DNA of 64,000 nt from Candidatus Helarchaeota archaeon (GTDB taxonomy: Archaea > Asgardarchaeota > Lokiarchaeia > Helarchaeales > RDOG01): contig JAHPZH010000002.1 of NCBI GenBank assembly GCA_019058315.1, positions 496,001 through 560,000 on the forward strand, read 5' to 3'. The notes beneath the pieces are model-generated. The model had not been told where the DNA came from. It ran no database searches and was given only the letters and a program-made list of their open reading frames with translations. This document shows, piece by piece, positions 17,786 through 27,052 of this stretch. Made by a program: the position numbers and the translations under genes. Every line of letters begins with the position of its first letter. Position 1 is the first letter of the stretch.

Positions 17786-19300
17786 ATGAAACCGTGGTCT
17801 GGTAGATTCTCAAAAGAGACTGATAAGCTAGTAGAAGAGTATACTGCTGCTGAGGATATTACATTAGATAAAAAATTAATCATCTACGATATTATAGGAA
17901 CAGAAGTTCATAATATAATGTTAAATCGGGTAGGAATTTTAGAAACTGCAACACTAAATAAAATTTTATCTACGTTAGACGAATTAAAGAACTTATGGGA
18001 AGCGGGAAAATTTGCATTAAAGATTGACTATGAAGACGTCCATATGAATGTAGAAAAGTTTGTAATTGATAAAATTGGAGAAGAGACTGGAGGAATGATG
18101 CATCTAGCTCGATCTAGAAACGATCAAGTTCTTTTAGATTTAAGATTATATATTAGGGATGAAATTTGTGAAATCTTTGATCTCATTTTAGAGTTAATTA
18201 ATGTATTCATGGAAAAAGTAGAAAAAAACAGCGAAACTGTCATGCCCGCATATACTCATTTCCAACCAGCTCAGCCAATAACATTTGCATTTTGGTGTAT
18301 GGCACATGTTGATGCATTTATTAGAGATCTAACAAGGTTAAATGAGATCTTCAAGAGGATAAATACAAATCCTTTAGGAGCGGGCGCAATTGCAGGAGTT
18401 AGTTGGTCAATAGATAGAAGCATAACTATGGATCTTCTCAATTTTGATGGAATACAAGAGAATGCCTTGGATGTGATATCTTCAAGGGGTGAATTTACAT
18501 CTGAATTACTCGCAATTTTCAGTATAATAATGACTCATTTAGGCAAAATAAGTACTGATCTGATACTTTGGTCAAGCAAAGAATTCAATTTAATTGAATT
18601 AGATGATGCTTTTACTACTGGAAGCTCAATTATGCCACAAAAAAAGAATCCAGATGCTGCAGAGTTGGTAAGAGCTAAAGCTAATAAAATTATTGGATAT
18701 TTATCACAGAATCTTGGAATTTTACAAGGTTTACCTTCTGGTTATAATCGAGATTTTCAAGAAACAAAAGGACCCTTAATGTATTCTATTGATATTATAA
18801 AAGGATCTGTAAAAATAGTTTCAGGAATGATTAAGACTGTTAAAATTAATAAAGATCGGATGTTATCCCTAGCAAATAGTAACTTTATAACTGCTACAGA
18901 ATTAATAGATTTGCTGATGAAAAAAGGGAATATTTCATTTAGAACAGCTCATAAAATTGTTGGCAAATTAGTTGGTGTACTAATTTCTAAGGATTTAGAC
19001 CTTAATAACCTCAAAGCTACTATGATTGAAGAAACAATTAAAAATAGTATTAATAAAGAAATTGAAATTACTGATGATGATATCCAAAAAGCTATCAATC
19101 CATGGAAAACGGTTCAAAGAAGAGAACACATTGGAGGCCCCTCCAAGAAAGAAGTCTTACGAATGTATAAAGATAGAAAAAATATAATAAAAGAAATTAC
19201 TGAAAAAAATTTAGATAGGAAAAATAATATTAAAAAAAGTTATGAGTCATTAGAAAAACTTGTTCAAACTTTAATATCAAATAAAAAAACAAAAGAGTAG
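17786..19300 (+). CDS. argH: Argininosuccinate lyase
   Basis: The 504-residue enzyme splits argininosuccinate to arginine and fumarate. Family signature GSSIMPQKKNPDAAELVRAK is intact, as are ARSRNDQV, TPAYTH-like MPAYTHFQPAQPIT (His catalytic) and PLGAGAIAG. ATG 17786 has GGTGA 7 nt upstream, so the GTG at 17777 is not needed. It is 9 nt upstream of lysW, placing the last step of arginine synthesis in one transcript with the LysW-dependent early steps. Confidence 0.95.
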   Translation: MKPWSGRFSKETDKLVEEYTAAEDITLDKKLIIYDIIGTEVHNIMLNRVGILETATLNKILSTLDELKNLWEAGKFALKIDYEDVHMNVEKFVIDKIGEETGGMMHLARSRNDQVLLDLRLYIRDEICEIFDLILELINVFMEKVEKNSETVMPAYTHFQPAQPITFAFWCMAHVDAFIRDLTRLNEIFKRINTNPLGAGAIAGVSWSIDRSITMDLLNFDGIQENALDVISSRGEFTSELLAIFSIIMTHLGKISTDLILWSSKEFNLIELDDAFTTGSSIMPQKKNPDAAELVRAKANKIIGYLSQNLGILQGLPSGYNRDFQETKGPLMYSIDIIKGSVKIVSGMIKTVKINKDRMLSLANSNFITATELIDLLMKKGNISFRTAHKIVGKLVGVLISKDLDLNNLKATMIEETIKNSINKEIEITDDDIQKAINPWKTVQRREHIGGPSKKEVLRMYKDRKNIIKEITEKNLDRKNNIKKSYESLEKLVQTLISNKKTKE

Positions 19301-19309
19301 GCGGTAGAA

Positions 19310-19489
19310 TTGAGTAAGAAAGCAATCTGTCCAGAATGTTATTTCGAATTTGAAGTTGATGAAGGCGTAATTATGGGCGAAGTCTTAACTTGCGAAGATT
19401 GTGGAGTAGATTTAGAAATTATTGAAATTGGAGATAAAGAAGTTAAATTACAGTTAGCTGACGTCGAAGAAGAGGATTGGGGAGAGTAG
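19310..19489 (+). CDS. lysW: LysW amino-group carrier protein
   Basis: A 59-residue acidic protein (TTG start, GGCGG a few nt upstream). It has the zinc site CPECYFEFEVDEG..EVLTCEDCGVDLEI and the diagnostic C-terminal EDWGE, whose terminal Glu is the residue to which alpha-aminoadipate or glutamate is attached. The carrier keeps the substrate's amino group blocked during lysine or arginine/ornithine synthesis. It is followed by its ligase and kinase genes. Confidence 0.95.
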   Translation: MSKKAICPECYFEFEVDEGVIMGEVLTCEDCGVDLEIIEIGDKEVKLQLADVEEEDWGE

Positions 19490-19526
19490 AGGGGAGAATA
19501 ACTAAATTAATTAAACAGGAATACAA

Positions 19527-20414
19527 ATGCTCATCACTATTATATTCAATCGAATTAGTTGGGAAGAAAAACAATTAATTACTGAAGGTAAACGAAAAGG
19601 AGTAAATGTTGAAACACTAGATAATCGAAATATATTCTTTGATTTAGAAAAAAAGAAGTTTGAATCTGATGTATTTTTACAAAGATCGTTAAGTTATTTA
19701 AGAGGTTTATATTCTACTGCTATTCTGGAAAATCAAGGCAATTCTGTCGTTAACTCATATACAACGACAAGAATTTGTGGTGATAAACTAATAACTTCTC
19801 TAGAACTAATTAAAGCGGGCATTCCCGTGCCTAAAACATATTGTGCATTTACCAAAGAGAGTGCCTTAGAAGCTTTAGAAGAGGTCGGATATCCCGCTAT
19901 TATAAAACCAGTAATTGGAAGTTGGGGTCGATTAGTTGCATTACTAAAGGAGCCAGAGACTGCAATAGCAGTATTAGAGGATCGAGAAACTCTTGGACAA
20001 CTTTACCAAAAAATTTTCTATATACAAGAATATGTAAAAATGCCCCCTAGGGATAGACAAAAATATTTGAATCGAAAATCTGTTGCAAGAGATATTAGAT
20101 CATTTGTCGTAGGGGATGAGGTAGTAGAAGCTATGAACCGATATCCTATACCTGGAGATTGGCGAAGTGCTGCAACTCGAGGTGCAAAAGCCGAAACTTG
20201 CAAAATTACACCGGAAATTGAGGAATTATCCCTAAAAGCAGCAAAAGTGGTAAAAGGTGAGATTTTAGGGATAGATTTAATGGAAAATGAAAAAAATGAA
20301 TTAATGGTACAAGAAATTAATCATGGTCCAGGTTTTAAAGCCATTAGTCTTTCAACAGGTAGAAATATCGCTGGTAAAATAATTGATTATTTAATTCAAA
20401 AATATAAGAAATAA
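19527..20414 (+). CDS. lysX: LysW--aminoadipate/glutamate ligase (ATP-grasp)
   Basis: The 295-residue RimK-family ATP-grasp enzyme attaches alpha-aminoadipate (LysX) or glutamate (ArgX) to the C-terminal Glu of LysW. Visible motifs: AIIKPVIGSWGRLVAL (nucleotide lysine and glycine loop), FYIQEYVK, RDIRSFVVGDEVV, WRSAATRGA, LGIDLMEN and MVQEINHGPGFKA (metal-binding Glu/Asn). The neighbour argH favours use in arginine synthesis, but bifunctional enzymes are known in archaea and the sequence alone does not decide. Confidence 0.9.
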   Translation: MLITIIFNRISWEEKQLITEGKRKGVNVETLDNRNIFFDLEKKKFESDVFLQRSLSYLRGLYSTAILENQGNSVVNSYTTTRICGDKLITSLELIKAGIPVPKTYCAFTKESALEALEEVGYPAIIKPVIGSWGRLVALLKEPETAIAVLEDRETLGQLYQKIFYIQEYVKMPPRDRQKYLNRKSVARDIRSFVVGDEVVEAMNRYPIPGDWRSAATRGAKAETCKITPEIEELSLKAAKVVKGEILGIDLMENEKNELMVQEINHGPGFKAISLSTGRNIAGKIIDYLIQKYKK

Positions 20415-20450
20415 TTTTTTCTATTTTATGTAATTTAAAAGATGAGATAA

Positions 20451-21275
20451 GTGAATGTAATCGTTGTTAAAATTGGAGGAAAATTAATTTCTCAAGAGAA
20501 CGAAGTTTCAAAAGTTTTAGACGATATAGCAACCTTACATAAAGATAATAAAATAATTCTCGTTCATGGAGGAGGTCCTCAAATCAATAATTTATTAGAA
20601 AGATTGGGGAAAACTCCAATTATGGTTAAATCTCCATCTGGAATGACAAGTCGATTTACCGATAATGAGACCTTAAATGTTGCTGAAATGGTCATGGGTG
20701 GAAAAATTAACAAAGATCTAGTCGCATTACTACAAAGTCGGGGCGTTTCTGCAGTAGGGCTCTCCGGAATAGATGGAGCAACAGTACAAGCAAAGAAAAA
20801 AGATAAATTAATGACAATTGATGAAAAAACAGGGAAGAAAAGAATACTTCATGGTGATTGCAGTGGTAAAATCGAAAAAGTCGATATTAAATTACTACAA
20901 CTACTATTGGAAAATGGATATGTTCCAGTAATTTCTGCACTAGCTATTAGTGAAAATAATGAACCATTAAATGTAGATGGAGATAGATCCGCTCTAAATA
21001 TCGGAAGTGCATTTAAGGCAGATAAATTAATACTATTGACAGATGTGAAAGGTATTATATTAGATAATGAAGTCGTAAAAACGGTAGGAAGGGAAGAAAT
21101 TGATAACTTAATGCAAAAAATCGAAGGTGGGATGAGGAAAAAACTTTTTGCAGCAAAAGAAGCTTTGAATAAAGGATTAAAAGAAATTATAATTGCTTCT
21201 GGATTAATTGATAATCCAGTTATTTCTGCTTTATCAGGAAAAATAGGAACTTCAATTGCGTGGAAATACTTCTAA
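20451..21275 (+). CDS. lysZ: [LysW]-aminoadipate/glutamate kinase
   Basis: The 274-residue amino acid kinase phosphorylates the side-chain carboxylate of the LysW-bound substrate. It has VVKIGGKLIS (ATP), VHGGGPQINNLLE, the substrate loop SRFTDNETL, NVDGDRSALNIG, LILLTDVKGI and EGGMRKKLFAAKEAL, as in ArgB/LysZ. Start GTG. The remaining steps (reductase LysY, aminotransferase LysJ, hydrolase LysK) are not in the window. Confidence 0.93.
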   Translation: MNVIVVKIGGKLISQENEVSKVLDDIATLHKDNKIILVHGGGPQINNLLERLGKTPIMVKSPSGMTSRFTDNETLNVAEMVMGGKINKDLVALLQSRGVSAVGLSGIDGATVQAKKKDKLMTIDEKTGKKRILHGDCSGKIEKVDIKLLQLLLENGYVPVISALAISENNEPLNVDGDRSALNIGSAFKADKLILLTDVKGIILDNEVVKTVGREEIDNLMQKIEGGMRKKLFAAKEALNKGLKEIIIASGLIDNPVISALSGKIGTSIAWKYF

Positions 21276-21282
21276 TTAAATC

Positions 21283-22452
21283 TTAAATAAATAAATTTAA
21301 ATCAAAATTGAATTTATTGAATAATTTTTGATAATATATTATTAATACTTGGATTGCAGCTAATGGTGCACCCCCATTAATATGAGGTAAAGTTATTTCA
21401 TTTTCTTTCATCTGAAAATATAGACCATTTTTCATTTTTGGATTTCCTTTTCTGCACTGATATTGCAATAATCTTTTAATTGCTCTATTTAAATCTCCAT
21501 TTTCAAATTTATAACCAGTAAAAAGATCATGCAATAACCATAGACGAAGTGTTTGTATAAGTTCATATATACTTTCTTCAGGGATTACTTTTCCATCTAT
21601 AAACTGACGTGGAAAGGCACCATTTTGGAATTGAAGAGAAAGTATCCATTCAGTAGCTTTTTGCGAGCTTTTTAAATATTGTTTATTCTGGTATTTTAAA
21701 CCTGTATATAATAAGGCTTCCGCTGCATAAAGGTGAGCATGAACTTGCGTATTTTCTATTTTTTGAAATGTAGGAAATCGTCCATTATTTTGTTGTTTTT
21801 TTAATGCCCAATCGCAGATTTTTAGTGCTTTCTCCTTTAATAAACTGTTTTTAGTGATTTCATATAAATTCAATAGACCAATCGCAATTTTCGCATGGTG
21901 TGGTTCGCTATGTAAGGACCAAGCAGAAATATCTTCTATTATTTTCCCTTTTTCATAATCATATGCGGCATGGAAAGACCCATCAGGCTTTTGCATATTA
22001 TTAATTAGCCAATTCGCAATTTTTTCAGCAATTTCGAGATATTTTTTCTCATTTGTATATCTATAAAGGTTTACTAGACCATTGAGACATATCCCGTTAT
22101 CAAATGAAAATAACCATGGTCGCATTGTTTTACTATCATAGAAAAATCTATCATCAATTGCCCCATAGATGTTTTTTTCTGCTAGATTAATTATATAATC
22201 TGCAGCTAGTTTCGCACGTTCAATTAACAGTGGATCAGGTTCAAATTCATTTATATACAGAAAACTAGTGATAGCATACCCAGTAAGCTCGGAATATGCA
22301 AAGGCATAAGAATCTGTTTTAAAATTGTAATAAATTCTCATAGAACCCTTAGTAAAATCGTCATCCATGCTCTGGATTCCAGAATTTAACAACCAATTTT
22401 TTAGTTCACAAATTATTTTGTAAATTTTGCTTTTTTCATTATTTCTATGCAT
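21283..22452 (-). CDS. Six-hairpin glycosidase-like (alpha/alpha barrel) protein
   Basis: The 389-residue protein is all-helical with repeated W-L-x(3)-Q/N and G-x-F/I-P segments (ANWLINNMQKPDGSFHAAYD; CDWALKKQQNNGRFPTF; TEWILSLQFQNGAFPRQF), as in (alpha/alpha)6 barrels of glycoside hydrolases, uronyl hydrolases and sugar epimerases. No signal peptide, so it acts inside the cell. It lies head-to-head with the IolB-like gene and near UxaB, which fits a role in sugar-acid or oligosaccharide use. The exact activity is not clear. Confidence 0.65.
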   Translation of the reverse strand: MHRNNEKSKIYKIICELKNWLLNSGIQSMDDDFTKGSMRIYYNFKTDSYAFAYSELTGYAITSFLYINEFEPDPLLIERAKLAADYIINLAEKNIYGAIDDRFFYDSKTMRPWLFSFDNGICLNGLVNLYRYTNEKKYLEIAEKIANWLINNMQKPDGSFHAAYDYEKGKIIEDISAWSLHSEPHHAKIAIGLLNLYEITKNSLLKEKALKICDWALKKQQNNGRFPTFQKIENTQVHAHLYAAEALLYTGLKYQNKQYLKSSQKATEWILSLQFQNGAFPRQFIDGKVIPEESIYELIQTLRLWLLHDLFTGYKFENGDLNRAIKRLLQYQCRKGNPKMKNGLYFQMKENEITLPHINGGAPLAAIQVLIIYYQKLFNKFNFDLNLFI

Positions 22453-22508
22453 TAAAAAAGAAACTAATAATAATTCTATATATTATTTTTCATTGTAGGT
22501 TGTGTTTT

Positions 22509-23291
22509 ATGAGTTATAAAATTAAATATGTTCCTAAAAATGGATTCATTTCCCTTATAGATAAGAAGAATAAATTCTTGAAAAATATTCAATTTGGAAT
22601 ATTAAACCTCAAAAAGTCTTCGTATTCTGAAAAAAGTCTAGATTTCGAAACAGTATTGGTTATTTTAAGCGGAAAATGTTCCGTAAGAGTAGACGGGAAT
22701 AAATGGGATTCGATAGGGGAAAGAGATGATGTATTTGGAGGAAAAGCATATGCTGTATACATTCCTCCAAATTCTGATTTTACAGTCGAAGCTATAGAGA
22801 AAGTGGAAATCGCGGTTTGCAAAGCCCATACTTCATTTAAAGGGGAACCAAAATTAATTATTCCTTCTGAAGTCAAACTCAACATAGTAGGAAAAGATAA
22901 TTGGCAACGAAATGTTTATGATATAGTCCGAGATAACGTAAATGCACAAAAACTTGTAGTTGGAGAAACAATAAATCCTTCTGGTAATTGGAGTTCATAT
23001 CCTCCTCATAAACATGATGAAACTTCTGAAAATGAAGTTAAAATGGAAGAAATATATTTTTTTAAGATCAAACCCGAACAGGGATTTGGATTTCAAAGAC
23101 TTTATAATCCCGATAGATCGCTTGATGAGACTTATACCATTGAAAATAACGACCTTGTAATTATCCCGAAAGGTTATCATCCTGTAGTAGCAGCACCAGG
23201 TTATAAATTATATTATTTATGGGTGTTAGCAGGAGAAACAAGAACTTTAAAACCAAATGATGATCCAAATCATACTTGGATAAAAGATTAG
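22509..23291 (+). CDS. iolB: 5-deoxy-glucuronate isomerase-like protein (IolB/KduI type)
   Basis: The 260-residue double cupin carries the metal site PPHKHD (two His), a Glu in MEEIYFFKIKPEQGFGFQRLY, and a last His in IPKGYHPVVAAPGY, all in IolB order. IolB converts 5-deoxy-glucuronate in inositol breakdown; the related KduI acts on ketouronates. ATG 22509 follows AGGT by 8 nt. No other iol genes are next to it, so in this setting with a UxaB-like enzyme the natural substrate could be a hexuronate. Confidence 0.85.
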   Translation: MSYKIKYVPKNGFISLIDKKNKFLKNIQFGILNLKKSSYSEKSLDFETVLVILSGKCSVRVDGNKWDSIGERDDVFGGKAYAVYIPPNSDFTVEAIEKVEIAVCKAHTSFKGEPKLIIPSEVKLNIVGKDNWQRNVYDIVRDNVNAQKLVVGETINPSGNWSSYPPHKHDETSENEVKMEEIYFFKIKPEQGFGFQRLYNPDRSLDETYTIENNDLVIIPKGYHPVVAAPGYKLYYLWVLAGETRTLKPNDDPNHTWIKD

Positions 23292-23292
23292 A

Positions 23293-24324
23293 TTATTTAA
23301 AATAGGGTAACACTTTTTCTGAAAAATCAGTAATAAACGTTCTAGCCCCTGGCATTAATTCTGGGCTTAAGATAAAATGAGTATTTCCAACTTTAACAAA
23401 TTCTTCAATTTTTTCGATAATATCCTCTGCTGATCCAAAAGCAAAGCATTTTTCAAGAATTTCATTTGGGATCTTCTTTGCTGTCTCAAGTAATTTCTGA
23501 TAATTTTTCGGTGTAGGAATAAATTCAGAAGGAGAAAAATCAGATGTAATTTCAAATCCTAACCGCTTAGTTTGCTCAGGAGAATAGGATAATATAATTT
23601 TCGCCGGCATTTTAATTTTTTCAAATACTTCGTCTCTATTTTTTCCTAGACCAAGGAAAAGAAAATTACTATAAATCATTTCGTCTAATTTACGACCATT
23701 TTTTTTCATAATTTCCTCGATTATTTTTTTATTTTTTGAATATAATTCTGGTGATAATCGTACAGGAATCCAACCATCAGCAAGTTCTCCAGTAAGTTGT
23801 AAAGTTCTCATATTATTAGCGGCAAGCCATATTGGTGGATATTTTTGGATTGGTTTTGGACGAATCATCGCCTTATTTAGATTATAAAATTGCCCATGAT
23901 AAGTTACAGGTCTTCCTTTCCATAATAACTTAATAATTTCTATAAATTCTCTTAATTTGGATATAGGGTTTTTCCAATCGATCCCATATGGATTTAAATT
24001 CATTGCAGCACCTGCACCTAAACCTAGAATTATTCTTCCTTTAGTAAAAGAATCAAGAGTCACAATTGTTTGCGCAAGAGATGCAGGATGCCTGATATGG
24101 GGATTGGTTACGCATGTTCCTAATTTGGTTGAAATGTTTTTTTTTGTTCCTAAAATGGATAGAATACACCAAGGGTCCAATGAATCTGGCACTCCAATAC
24201 CCATTAAGTGGTCGGGCATCCAAATTGAGTCAAAACCTGCTCCATCAGCCTCTATTGATAATTTTATAACTGTATTTGGATTATGAAGGGGCAGAACATA
24301 TCCAAATTTAACCTTTTTATCCAA
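23293..24324 (-). CDS. LLM-class, probably F420-dependent oxidoreductase (copy 2)
   Basis: The 343-residue TIM-barrel protein belongs to the bacterial luciferase-like family: KFGYVLPLHNP, DSIWMPDHLMGI, LGTCVTNPHIRHPA, GRIILGLGAGAAMNLNPYG, FIEIIKLLWKGRPVTY, RPKPIQKYPPIWLAA, and GELADGWIPVRL. Length and motifs resemble F420-dependent alcohol or glucose-6-phosphate dehydrogenases. TTG start. It is a close tandem paralogue of the gene 13 nt upstream. The substrate is unknown; the neighbourhood suggests a sugar or sugar acid. Confidence 0.85.
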   Translation of the reverse strand: MDKKVKFGYVLPLHNPNTVIKLSIEADGAGFDSIWMPDHLMGIGVPDSLDPWCILSILGTKKNISTKLGTCVTNPHIRHPASLAQTIVTLDSFTKGRIILGLGAGAAMNLNPYGIDWKNPISKLREFIEIIKLLWKGRPVTYHGQFYNLNKAMIRPKPIQKYPPIWLAANNMRTLQLTGELADGWIPVRLSPELYSKNKKIIEEIMKKNGRKLDEMIYSNFLFLGLGKNRDEVFEKIKMPAKIILSYSPEQTKRLGFEITSDFSPSEFIPTPKNYQKLLETAKKIPNEILEKCFAFGSAEDIIEKIEEFVKVGNTHFILSPELMPGARTFITDFSEKVLPYFK

Positions 24325-24337
24325 ATTAATTACCTGA

Positions 24338-25375
24338 TCAATTGAAATGGGGTAAAATCTTTTCTGAAACTTCGTCTAAGAACAATTTTGCGTCAGGCAT
24401 TATGTAAGGACATAAAATGAAATATCGACAATTACCAATCTTAATGTATTCTTCTATTTTATCAATAATATCGTCAGCAGAGCCAAATGCAAAACATTTT
24501 TCAAGGATCTCATTAGGAATTTTCTTTATTTGTTCAATGATTTTACCATATTTTTCTGCTGATGGCACAAATCGGGAATGTGAAAATTCTGAAGTCGGAA
24601 TCTCATATCCAAGTCTTTCAATCCTTTCTGGAGACATCATTAATAATATTTTTGCAGGGATTTCAATTTTTTTCAAGGCATCTTCTTTGTTTTTTCCAAT
24701 TCCAACATAAAAAAAGTAACTATACTCTATTTTTTTAGGGTCTCGACCATTTTTCTTTGCACTTTCCTCGATTATTTTTCTATCTTCAGAAAATAATTTG
24801 GGAGATAATCTAAATGGAATCCATCCATCAGCTAATTCACCAGTAAGCTTTAAAGTCCTTGGTTTATTGCCAGCGATCCAAATTGGAGGATTTTTCTGAA
24901 TTGGTTTTGGACGAATCATAGCTTTATTCAGATTAAAAAATTCCCCTTCATATGTAATTGGTCTTCCTTTCCATAATAATCGTATAACTTCAATAAATTC
25001 CTTTAATTTAGATACTGGTTTTTTCCAATTTATCCCATATGCATTTAAATTCATTGCTTCGCCAGCTCCTATTCCTAAAATGATCTTTCCTTTTGAAAAT
25101 GCATCAATTGTAGCAATTGTTTGAGCCAGGCACGCAGGATGTCTACGATGAGGATCGGTAACACTTGTCCCTAAACGTGTGGTTATTTTTTCATTCGTCC
25201 CTAAAACTGATAACGTACACCATGGATCTAAACAATCCGGAGCCCCAACACCCATTAAGTGATCTGCCATCCAGATTGAATCAAATCCGACTTCACTTGC
25301 TTTTATTGATAATTTCATTATTAAATCTGTATTGTGCATTGGAAGAACGAAGCCAAACTTAATTTTTTTTTCCAT
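24338..25375 (-). CDS. LLM-class, probably F420-dependent oxidoreductase (copy 1)
   Basis: 345 residues, start ATG with AGGAG upstream. Same motif order as its neighbour (KFGFVLPMHN, DSIWMADHLMGVG, LGIGAGEAMNLNAYG, RPKPIQKNPPIWIAG, GELADGWIPFRL). The two proteins appear more than half identical, so they arose by tandem duplication, and small changes around the cofactor loop (GAGAAMN versus GAGEAMN) may mark different substrates. It is 21 nt downstream of the UxaB-like gene, on the same strand. Confidence 0.85.
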   Translation of the reverse strand: MEKKIKFGFVLPMHNTDLIMKLSIKASEVGFDSIWMADHLMGVGAPDCLDPWCTLSVLGTNEKITTRLGTSVTDPHRRHPACLAQTIATIDAFSKGKIILGIGAGEAMNLNAYGINWKKPVSKLKEFIEVIRLLWKGRPITYEGEFFNLNKAMIRPKPIQKNPPIWIAGNKPRTLKLTGELADGWIPFRLSPKLFSEDRKIIEESAKKNGRDPKKIEYSYFFYVGIGKNKEDALKKIEIPAKILLMMSPERIERLGYEIPTSEFSHSRFVPSAEKYGKIIEQIKKIPNEILEKCFAFGSADDIIDKIEEYIKIGNCRYFILCPYIMPDAKLFLDEVSEKILPHFN

Positions 25376-25396
25376 TTTTAACTCCTATTAAGTTTA

Positions 25397-26956
25397 TTAT
25401 TCATTTGAAAAGTTATTGCTTCCAAGAATTTTCTTTAAAGCAAAATAAACATTATTATTTAATATGTATAACAAATTTTCAATAACAAGGTCTTTAAAAT
25501 TTCCTAATGTTGTTAGATCTACTTGCCAAAAATCCTTATTTTTACAAATTTTAGTAACAAATTTCTCAATGGTCTCTGGTTTTTTACTATCTACATTTTG
25601 CCATTCAGAATTATAATATCTTATTACTTCTTCATCATCTTTTATTTCATAATGTTCTTTATCTCTTATCCCATAAAATTTGCCCTCTGATTCTTTGTTT
25701 ATTTTCATAAAATATAGAAAGGATGCAAAACTTAAAGGGATTAATTTTGGAATTTTTTTAAATTTCTCATAAAATTCAATTAGGGTAGGGAGAATTCTAT
25801 ATCTAATTTTTGAATTAGAATTGAGTGTTATGTTTATTAGACGATGTTCAATATAGGGATTTTCAAATCTCTCTAAAATGATATTTGTATAATTAATTAA
25901 TTCTCCTTTAGATATTTCCATGCTTGGGATAACTTCATCAAATAAAAAATTCCTTAAAAATTTATTTACTAATGGTTGTTCTATCGATTCTTTAACTAAA
26001 TTATTTCCCATTAAATAGGATAAATGGACCATTGAGGTATGTGCTCCGTTTAAAATCCTAACTTTTTTTAAATAATAAGGGGTTAAATCGGGAACAAATA
26101 AGACATTAAGATCTGCTTCATCTAAAGGAATCTTTTTTCGAACATTTTCTCCCCCCTCAATAACCCATATATGATATAATTCTGCAGTATTTAGCATTTT
26201 ATCCTCATATTTCAAAATTTTCCGAAATTGCTCCATTTCATCCCTTGGATAACCAGTAACAATCCGATCAACTAGTGTATTGCAAAAAATATTAGCTTTT
26301 TCTAGCCAATTCATAAATTTATTTTCCAGATTCCAATTTTTTATGAGTTTTTTAACAATCTTCTTTAAAGCATCACCATTATTTTCTACTAATTCTAAGG
26401 GAAGAATTATAAGACCAGCATCAGTTGAGGAGTCAAAATTTTCATACCTGTTGTATAAAAATGATGTTAATTTTCCAGGATAAGATATTGGAGGATTTAA
26501 GTCCATATTATCTTCTGAATTATAAGAAATGCCTGCTTCGGTCGTATTTGAAGTAATAATTTCTAATTCTGGACTCTTTGAAAATTTTAATATATCAATC
26601 CAATCAAGTTTAGCAGCATAAGCCTTGCTAATTGAAGATATTATGGAATAATTTTCTTGTTTTTGACCGTTTTTTAGCCCCCTTGAGCATAATGTAAATA
26701 AACAATCTTGATCATTTAATATTTTTGCTTTTTCAACATGAACTGGTTGAATAACAATTGCTCTGCCATTAAAAATGTTTCTTGAGTTGGCAATTTCAAG
26801 AAAATAATTAAAAAAAGCTCGGATAAAAACCCCCTCTCCAAATTGAATTACTTTTTCTGGTAATTCGAATTTTTTGCTCTCTGGTAATTGTATTTCAATT
26901 TCTGGTTGATAATTTGAAAGAAATTTTCTATTTAATAAAGGAATATCAGATACCAT
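25397..26956 (-). CDS. uxaB: Tagaturonate reductase / mannitol dehydrogenase family
   Basis: The 519-residue NAD-dependent enzyme has VIQFGEGVFIRAFFNYFLE at the nucleotide end, IITSNTTEAGISY, CNTLVDRIVTGYP and the catalytic KKVRILNGAHTSMVHL (Lys, Asn and His of the polyol dehydrogenase family). Length, the TEAGISY motif and overall order match UxaB, which interconverts tagaturonate and altronate. It heads a reverse-strand set with the two LLM oxidoreductases. Such uronate enzymes are mostly bacterial, so acquisition by transfer is plausible but base composition here is like the host. Confidence 0.85.
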   Translation of the reverse strand: MVSDIPLLNRKFLSNYQPEIEIQLPESKKFELPEKVIQFGEGVFIRAFFNYFLEIANSRNIFNGRAIVIQPVHVEKAKILNDQDCLFTLCSRGLKNGQKQENYSIISSISKAYAAKLDWIDILKFSKSPELEIITSNTTEAGISYNSEDNMDLNPPISYPGKLTSFLYNRYENFDSSTDAGLIILPLELVENNGDALKKIVKKLIKNWNLENKFMNWLEKANIFCNTLVDRIVTGYPRDEMEQFRKILKYEDKMLNTAELYHIWVIEGGENVRKKIPLDEADLNVLFVPDLTPYYLKKVRILNGAHTSMVHLSYLMGNNLVKESIEQPLVNKFLRNFLFDEVIPSMEISKGELINYTNIILERFENPYIEHRLINITLNSNSKIRYRILPTLIEFYEKFKKIPKLIPLSFASFLYFMKINKESEGKFYGIRDKEHYEIKDDEEVIRYYNSEWQNVDSKKPETIEKFVTKICKNKDFWQVDLTTLGNFKDLVIENLLYILNNNVYFALKKILGSNNFSNE

Positions 26957-27052
26957 TATTTTTTCACAAATGAATCTTATTTAAAAATTAAAAAAATTAT
27001 TTGAGTTTATAAATACAAGAATAACTCTAGGTTATTAGAAGAGGTCTATTAA

